From Cytospora piceicola (taxonomy: Eukaryota > Ascomycota > Sordariomycetes > Diaporthales > Cytosporaceae), in contig JALQBC010000012.1 of the NCBI GenBank assembly GCA_023375675.1, positions 186,001-250,000 on the forward strand: a stretch of DNA of 64,000 nucleotides, written 5' to 3'. Made by a program: the position numbers and the translations under genes. Below, in pieces: positions 59,045-64,000 of the stretch (position 1 is the stretch's first letter; each line of letters begins with the position of its first letter). The notes under the pieces were generated by a model, which saw nothing but the letters and a program-made list of their open reading frames with translations, made no database searches and was not told where the DNA came from.

Positions 59045-59549
59045 CAGACAGTTTTATCGTAAAATTTAATTACGCTTATATCTTAACAGACAGCTTTACT
59101 ATAAGAATCGAACTCCTTTTTAACGGAAGGCATTTTATCGATTAGAAAGTCGAGGTTATCGTAAAGTCTGTTATTATAAAGGCTTTAGCTAATTTATTTA
59201 GAAATAAAGAGAGGAAAGAAAGAAAGAGAAATTAAAACTAAATTAACTAATACGCTATTAAAATTAAAGGATTTTAAGGCTAGTTATTATCGAGAACTGC
59301 TCGGTTTATTTTAGCCGACGTAAACGGAAGTTATTCGAGTCCGATCGCTTTAATAGTACGCTAAATTAGTTACGGCTGTTAGTATTCGTTTTTAAGCCGT
59401 TAACCGACTAAGTCTTATTATAAAGCTTTTTAATAAGGTTTTATACTAGTACTATAGTAATAGTATTTTTAAACGCGTTATACAACGTAGAGATATTTAA
59501 ATCGTAAGATTTTAACGTAAAAACGATTAAAATAAGGTTATAACTACTA

Positions 59550-59746
59550 TATCAGGTATTAACACGAGCTAGATCTAACTAAGAAAACAGGTACGATAGT
59601 ATATATAGTACAGTCTTTAATTCTAGTGTATGTGTTGTGTTATTGTTGAAGGAGAGTAAATAAACAGGCCTAAGGCCTAAAGGAAGGGAAAGAAATAGGT
59701 GTAACTAAAGGGAAGGAAGTAACGCTGTAGGCCTGATTACGTAACA
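59550..59746. repeat. Right LTR of element A
   Basis: 197 bp and colinear with the left copy without gaps. It ends GATTACGTAACA, followed by GTCTC. Confidence 0.9.
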
Positions 59747-59751
59747 GTCTC

Positions 59752-60795
59752 TGAATATACTGTGAATTGGCTCTTTATGAACCACACCTCTACCCCCCAC
59801 ACAGCTTCGAAAGAAATGGCCAAATTTTGAGTTTTACTAGAGGCTCCGGAAACTCAGAATGTATAGTCTACGCCCGACATCATTTCAGTAACTTTGATAT
59901 GGTCACATCACAGCATGAAGTTCAAGTAGCCAGTACCTTTCTAGGGCTGCTTCATGTAAATGCCGTTCTTTCTGCTGTTGTTCGACAAAAAATGATATTA
60001 ATACTGTGGTAGACGCGCCATTGGTACCATATTATCTTCCAAGGGTTATGGATAGTCGGCTTAGAGCATATTTCAACTTTGTTGACTTTCGACAATCAGT
60101 GTCAATCACAGCCTACCCTAGGGTATGAATGGTAATACAAGTGCTTATACTCCATGTTCGTCGAACTTTGAGCCTCCGAGTAACTAGGTCTTTGAAGCGA
60201 ATAACACACATTCGGACAGGAAACATACCATCGCGCCACGCAACTGATCGACCATTGGTTCTCGACCAAAGAGATTCACATATATGGGCAACAAGGTAGT
60301 CAGAGGTGAACGGAGCCACTCTGAGTACCCTAGGGTACTAGCCTGAAGATTATTCGAAACCCATTGACACCAACTGCAAGTATAATGTTGAGCCAGTGAA
60401 ACCGGAAAATTCTAGCCTCAACGTGTATGAAATAGTTGCTGACAATATGACTGGGCTTGCGTTGAAAGACAAGCACAATACCTTTGTAGCATTGTTGAAG
60501 TTGGTGGAGGAGATAATCACGGAAACCAATGATGTTCAATAACACTTGAATACGTATATCCTTTCAATCCCCCCTACTTGGACCATCACCTAGCTGATAT
60601 TTGTCTTGTGTTGCTGTTGCCGACGTATGCCCCAGGGTGCGCAATCTCCTTCTGCACCTATGTGCTGCCCAGGTATAGCTAATTTGACAGCTTCCACTTG
60701 AGCATCTTGCTCCTCTCCCCCTCTTCCTCCTGCTTCAGATCCAACGCAGCTGGTTGCGTTCAGCACAAAGTATGCCTGGTCACCCAAGCTCCCGG
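59752..60795. other. Normal-composition flank right of the LTR nest
   Basis: Composition returns to normal immediately after the GTCTC duplication. The region holds a probable broken secreted-protein gene (59915-60542) and two TACCCTAGGGTA palindromes near 60,113 and 60,325. Confidence 0.5.
59915..60542 (+). pseudogene. Probable broken secreted-protein gene
   Basis: Three pieces on the plus strand read like one small secreted protein. (1) At 59915 an ATG starts MKF, but its own frame stops at once; the neighbouring frame continues as a hydrophobic signal-like stretch (VASTFLGLLHVNAVLSAVV). (2) Exon 60220-60295: acceptor GGACAG, HRATQLIDHWFSTKEIHIYG. (3) Exon 60349-60542, ending TAA: YSKPIDTNCKYNVEP to LVEEIITETNDVQ. 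Pieces 2 and 3 join in phase across a 53-nt intron with a weak GTAGTC donor. No family was recognised. The signal region needs a frameshift to connect, so the gene looks decayed; an undetected intron is the alternative. Confidence 0.35.
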
Positions 60796-62627
60796 CTACA
60801 GAACGTATCGGAAATGCGGGTGATAGTCACCCATGTTTTGCACCTTCTCCTCCGGCCACGCAAGTCTCTCGTCCCTACAACCACGATCCCGCTTCCGATT
60901 TTCCGCCCACATAGCCAACGCCATCATGGTAGCGGCTAAGCCAGCAACCCATACCATACCAAGACCCACACCATACCCCGTCCGGTACAGTGGCTTCTCC
61001 TTGTCGAGGAAGATGGAAGAGCCAATCACCCCGGCGATGCCGCCGCAGCTGACCTGCACAGCCGAAGAGACAGACCGCTTCCAGTGCCCGGACTCGTTGT
61101 TGGAAAGGAAGACGATGCACAGAGGCGAGGCGCAGAGCCCACCGGCGGCAATGAGGAAGCACCCGAAGTATTTCACGCCGCGCGAGAGGTTCTCTTGACC
61201 CAGGGCGATTCCGTAGCCAACGGTTGCCATGACTAGGCAGAGCATGATGAAGGCATATCGATGCTTGATTTTATCAGATGCCCAGGCCATGATCAAGGTC
61301 AATACCAGGGCAAACATGTACACAGGTATGGTATATATCTGTGCTTCGGTGGCCTTCCAGCCGAATTCATTCAATACGGTAGGCAGGAAGAACGACATGC
61401 TCAGTCCGCTCACTGTGAATCCCATATAGGTAAGCGATCTAGAGACGATCAGCCCAAGTCAGCAAGTTCTCGTCTCCGTGCCCAGGGGGAGGGGGCATAA
61501 TTTCCTGGAACACGCTTACCCCAGGTAAATCTTCCAGTCAGTCAAGATTCTCTTGATCGCGAATCCATCTAGCTTGTCCATCTTGAAGGCGGAGCCGTCG
61601 TCTGCCAGGCGAGAGTGGAGGAGGTCCTTCTCTTCCTGGTTGAGAAAGCGACACTGCTCCGGCCAGTCGACAACAACAAGGGGCGCCACGGCTCCTACAA
61701 AGGCCGTGAAGGCCCCCTCAATTATGAAGATCCTGATGTTCTAGTCAGCGGTTGATCTGCGAGATGAGTGGTACTGAACTCGGCGATTGGAAACTGACCA
61801 TCGCCAGCCTGCATAGCCATACCGGCCTGACAGGTGTGAAATCGCATACGCAAGTAACTTGACAACCCAGGTTAGCCGCGCCTGCGATGAAACCGGATGC
61901 GATGAGCATGCGCTTACCCCGCCGAACGCACCGGCCAGAGATGTGGCCACAAACACAAAGCTCAGGCGTTTTTGAAACTCGTGCCGGCGATAGTACATCG
62001 AGGTTACGTAGATGATACCAGGTACCAACCCAGCCTCGGAGAGGCCGAGCAATATCCTGAGGCCATACAAGGTCTGATAGGACTTGACAAATCCCATGCA
62101 CATTGTGATGATGCCTGTACACATAGGTCAGGTCGCAGCCATTGAAGTGGCTTAGGGTGAATATCATGCTTACCCCAGATAAACATGATTCCAGGAAGAT
62201 ATAGGGATGGTCGCACATGCTTCAGCATCATGTTGCTCGGAACCTCGAAGATAACATACAGTGGGAAGAAGAGCTGCGCTGATGTATCAGTACACGATTT
62301 CCATTCTTTGCCAATAACTATTCGAGTGACTTAAGGACCATCTTTCGAATTAGTGAGACTTACAAGAACTGCAGTGTTGTATCGGTCGCCTTGGTTCAAT
62401 CCCAGCTCCTTGTCCATACCCTGGATCCGGGCATTGGCGATATTTACTCTGTCTAAGTACGAGAGCATGTAAAACATGAACATCATGGGCAGGATGAACA
62501 AATCCACCTTCCGCATGAGCTTCTTCTCCGCAACAGGGTCCCACCGTGCGACCACCACGGAAGTGGCGCCGACTGTCTTGTCGATGTCTGACGTCTCAGG
62601 GTCATGGGAAGAAAGTTTCGGATCCAT
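60796..62627 (-). CDS. MFS transporter, allantoate/nicotinate permease (ACS) family
   Basis: Six exons, complement(60796..61438, 61520..61732, 61799..61857, 61918..62114, 62174..62273, 62364..62627), give 491 residues, the normal length for this family. Landmarks: helix 1 LFILPMMFMFYMLSYLDRVN with the LDRVNIANA motif, VIFEVPSNMMLK, LYGLRILLGLSEAGLVPGII, SMYYRRHEFQKRLSFVF, AGWRWIFIIEGAFTAFVGAV, and the second half from SLTYMGFTVSGLSMSFFLPT through YTIPVYMFALVLTLIMAWAS to the last helix near VWVAGLAATMMALAMW. All five introns (59-90 nt) have consensus ends and consistent phase; the 60-nt third intron has a clear GCTAAC branch site. Relatives (Dal5, Tna1) import allantoate, nicotinate or other organic anions with protons across the plasma membrane; the substrate here is unknown. 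Confidence 0.92.
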
Positions 62628-63780
62628 ATTGTTGGTAGGCTCGAGGAATGAGAAGACTTTGTGTGTCAGTCACGAATTAGGTCTTCAGGTCTCAACTAAT
62701 TATAAGATATACTCGAGCTTTGCCCTCACTGATCTTGTTGACTTTCTCTTGGTTCATTAGGCTCCGGGCCGTTGTCTAATTATGACCCCATATTGCTTTA
62801 TCTAACTAGTTATTTTACAAAACCTCGTTATTGAATAATGTTACCCAGAATGCATAAATATTGAAACCCGAAGATATAATCACGGTATACAAAGGTTCCC
62901 GGAGCAAAAGTCCCTCGTAGTGTAAGTCGAAGTCTAAAAACCCCGGACTTGAAGCTAATGTCCGTTCTTGCCATTATAGGCTAGACATGTGGCTATTTTT
63001 CTCTCCTCCTTTGTCTTACTTGTATCTTTTCCCCCTTGTCTTCTCCTTCGGCTGTCCACCCAGTTGAGAGTTTGGCGCACCTGAGCGGCCCATGGCCACA
63101 TACGAGTAGCTCGCATGCATCAAGGCTTGCATACGGGCCGTTCAACCTAGCTGAGTACTACTACAAGTCTTGGGTATATATCCCATGCATTGAAGGATCC
63201 TGTTGCTTGCCAGATGGTGTATCTTATATGCATTGAAGGATGCGTTTAGGCTGTCTGACGTGGCTGGCTTATTATGATGTGTCTTATAACCTTAGTAACC
63301 TGTTCTCCACAATTCTGTTTCAATGGGGAAGAAATGCCGTATCAGGCCTGGAAAGGCGAGAGAAAAGTATAATCACCCGGTCACTTCAATGTTCCCAGGG
63401 TTGGTAGACAAATTTCAGCTCCGCTAAACAAGCCTCGCCTCTTACGGGGCTGGGGGGGGGGGGGGGGGCGCATCTCGCAGGAAGGAAAGCTATTGTGTGT
63501 GAGTGACATTGTACTTAGCGAGGGTATCAGTGTGGTAATGATTACTACGTCTTACAACTGCAGAAGTAAATTTTTTCCACGTTCTAGACATGTTATCCCA
63601 CCCGAGATAATATCTGACAGGTTACGAGAGGTTACTGGTACCACCCTTGCCAGACTACTTGCCAGGGTAGTTCTCATTGCTGGGAGAATACATGGGTTTA
63701 TATTGGACAAATATTAGGCCGAGTATGTAAAGTCAGAATCTCACCGAGCAATTGATTAGTCGACAAGTACACGCTCTTAC
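62628..63780. other. Intergenic region, 1.15 kb
   Basis: This is the upstream region of the transporter gene. It holds a 14-bp direct repeat ATGCATTGAAGGAT near 63,185 and 63,229 and a G17 run at 63452-63468. No gene was recognised. Confidence 0.5.
63452..63468 (+). repeat. G17 homopolymer
   Basis: Seventeen consecutive G, preceded by GGGGCT. The length may be partly an assembly or polymerase artefact. Confidence 0.8.
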
Positions 63781-63944
63781 CACCATGATTAGTCCCCGCT
63801 CCCCCTTTGATAACGATTGCCTCGCTGTCAACCTCGCGCAAATGCTTGAGTTCCACCAGTTCCAGGGCTGCATCCAATGTAGAGTGACTAGGCGAATGAA
63901 ACACCGTTCCTCAAAGTTCCAATCTTGGTGATTTGAACCTCCAT
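63781..63944 (-). pseudogene. Damaged exon, weak enoyl-CoA hydratase/isomerase resemblance
   Basis: From ATG 63944 the frame reads MEVQITKIGTLRNGVSFA and stops. The adjacent frame continues with HSTLDAALELVELKHLREVD, then SEAIVIKGGAGTNHGG and a consensus GTAAGA donor after 63781. Beta-strand start, then a helix, then a strand ending in xxIKGGAG is the layout of crotonase-fold N-termini, but the similarity is faint and from memory. One frame lesion separates the halves. No downstream exon could be found, so a pseudogene is likely. Confidence 0.3.
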
Positions 63945-64000
63945 CTTCGTTCCTGGGACAAGCCACCTAGGCGGACGCATTCTTGATCCCACGCCTAAGC

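Larger units (their letters stand above)
39963..59746. mobile_element. LTR retrotransposon A, outermost, ~1.56 kb before interruption
   Basis: Two 197-bp LTRs (39963-40159 and 59550-59746) are flanked by a perfect 5-bp duplication GTCTC (39958-39962, 59747-59751). Removing element B and its duplication leaves about 1,560 bp, so A has only ~1.17 kb between its LTRs. I see no gag or pol remnant there (40160-40825 and 59045-59549), only degenerate AT-rich repeats. The size suits a non-autonomous, TRIM-like element. The LTR copies differ at 14 of 197 positions, all C/T or G/A. Confidence 0.88.

Overview
The window is nuclear DNA of a filamentous ascomycete (Pezizomycotina, most likely Sordariomycetes). 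Genes carry short introns of 56-127 nt with GTAAGT/GTGAGT-type donors, CTAAC/CTGAC branch sites and CAG/TAG acceptors. The gene set is typical of moulds, TACCTA/TAGGTA palindromic clusters recur between genes, and one 27-kb block has the TA-rich, stop-riddled look of RIP (repeat-induced point mutation). Species cannot be named from the sequence alone. Layout: bases 1-32,870 are ordinary gene-rich euchromatin. In order they hold a partial large protein of unknown function (+), a GRF zinc-finger protein (-), an ELMO/CED-12 protein (-), cytidine deaminase (+), two unrecognised small multi-spanning membrane proteins facing away from each other (- and +), a 3.4-kb gene-poor gap with a possible decayed gene, a Ser/Pro-rich basic protein (+), a secreted repeat protein with hundreds of residues of Leu-Pro-Thr-Leu-Ser repeats (+), a PP2A activator PTPA/RRD (-) sharing a 534-bp divergent promoter with exosome subunit RRP46 (+), an NAD kinase (+), and a four-exon homeobox transcription factor (-). 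Bases 32,879-59,746 are a transposon graveyard. First comes a 5,428-bp Mutator-like (MULE) DNA transposon with terminal inverted repeats and an 8-bp target duplication. After 1.6 kb of normal-composition DNA there is a three-level nest of LTR retrotransposons: a short 1.56-kb element A (197-bp LTRs, TSD GTCTC), split by chromodomain Ty3/Gypsy element B (214-bp LTRs, TSD CAGAC), itself split by Ty3/Gypsy element C (238-bp LTRs, TSD CTTAT). All six LTR ends and all three duplications can be placed to the base, so the order of insertion is A, then B, then C. All are heavily mutated by C-to-T/G-to-A changes and no intact transposon ORF remains. Bases 59,752-64,000 return to normal composition. A broken secreted-protein-like gene lies next to the transposons, followed by a six-exon major-facilitator transporter of the allantoate/nicotinate permease family (-) and a damaged exon at the window edge. 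The genes form no operon or obvious pathway cluster. The housekeeping half (nucleotide salvage, RNA decay, PP2A, NAD(P) metabolism, Rac signalling, transcription) is separated by the repeat block from a more accessory half. Intron boundaries were worked out by hand from splice consensus and reading phase; no database search was possible.
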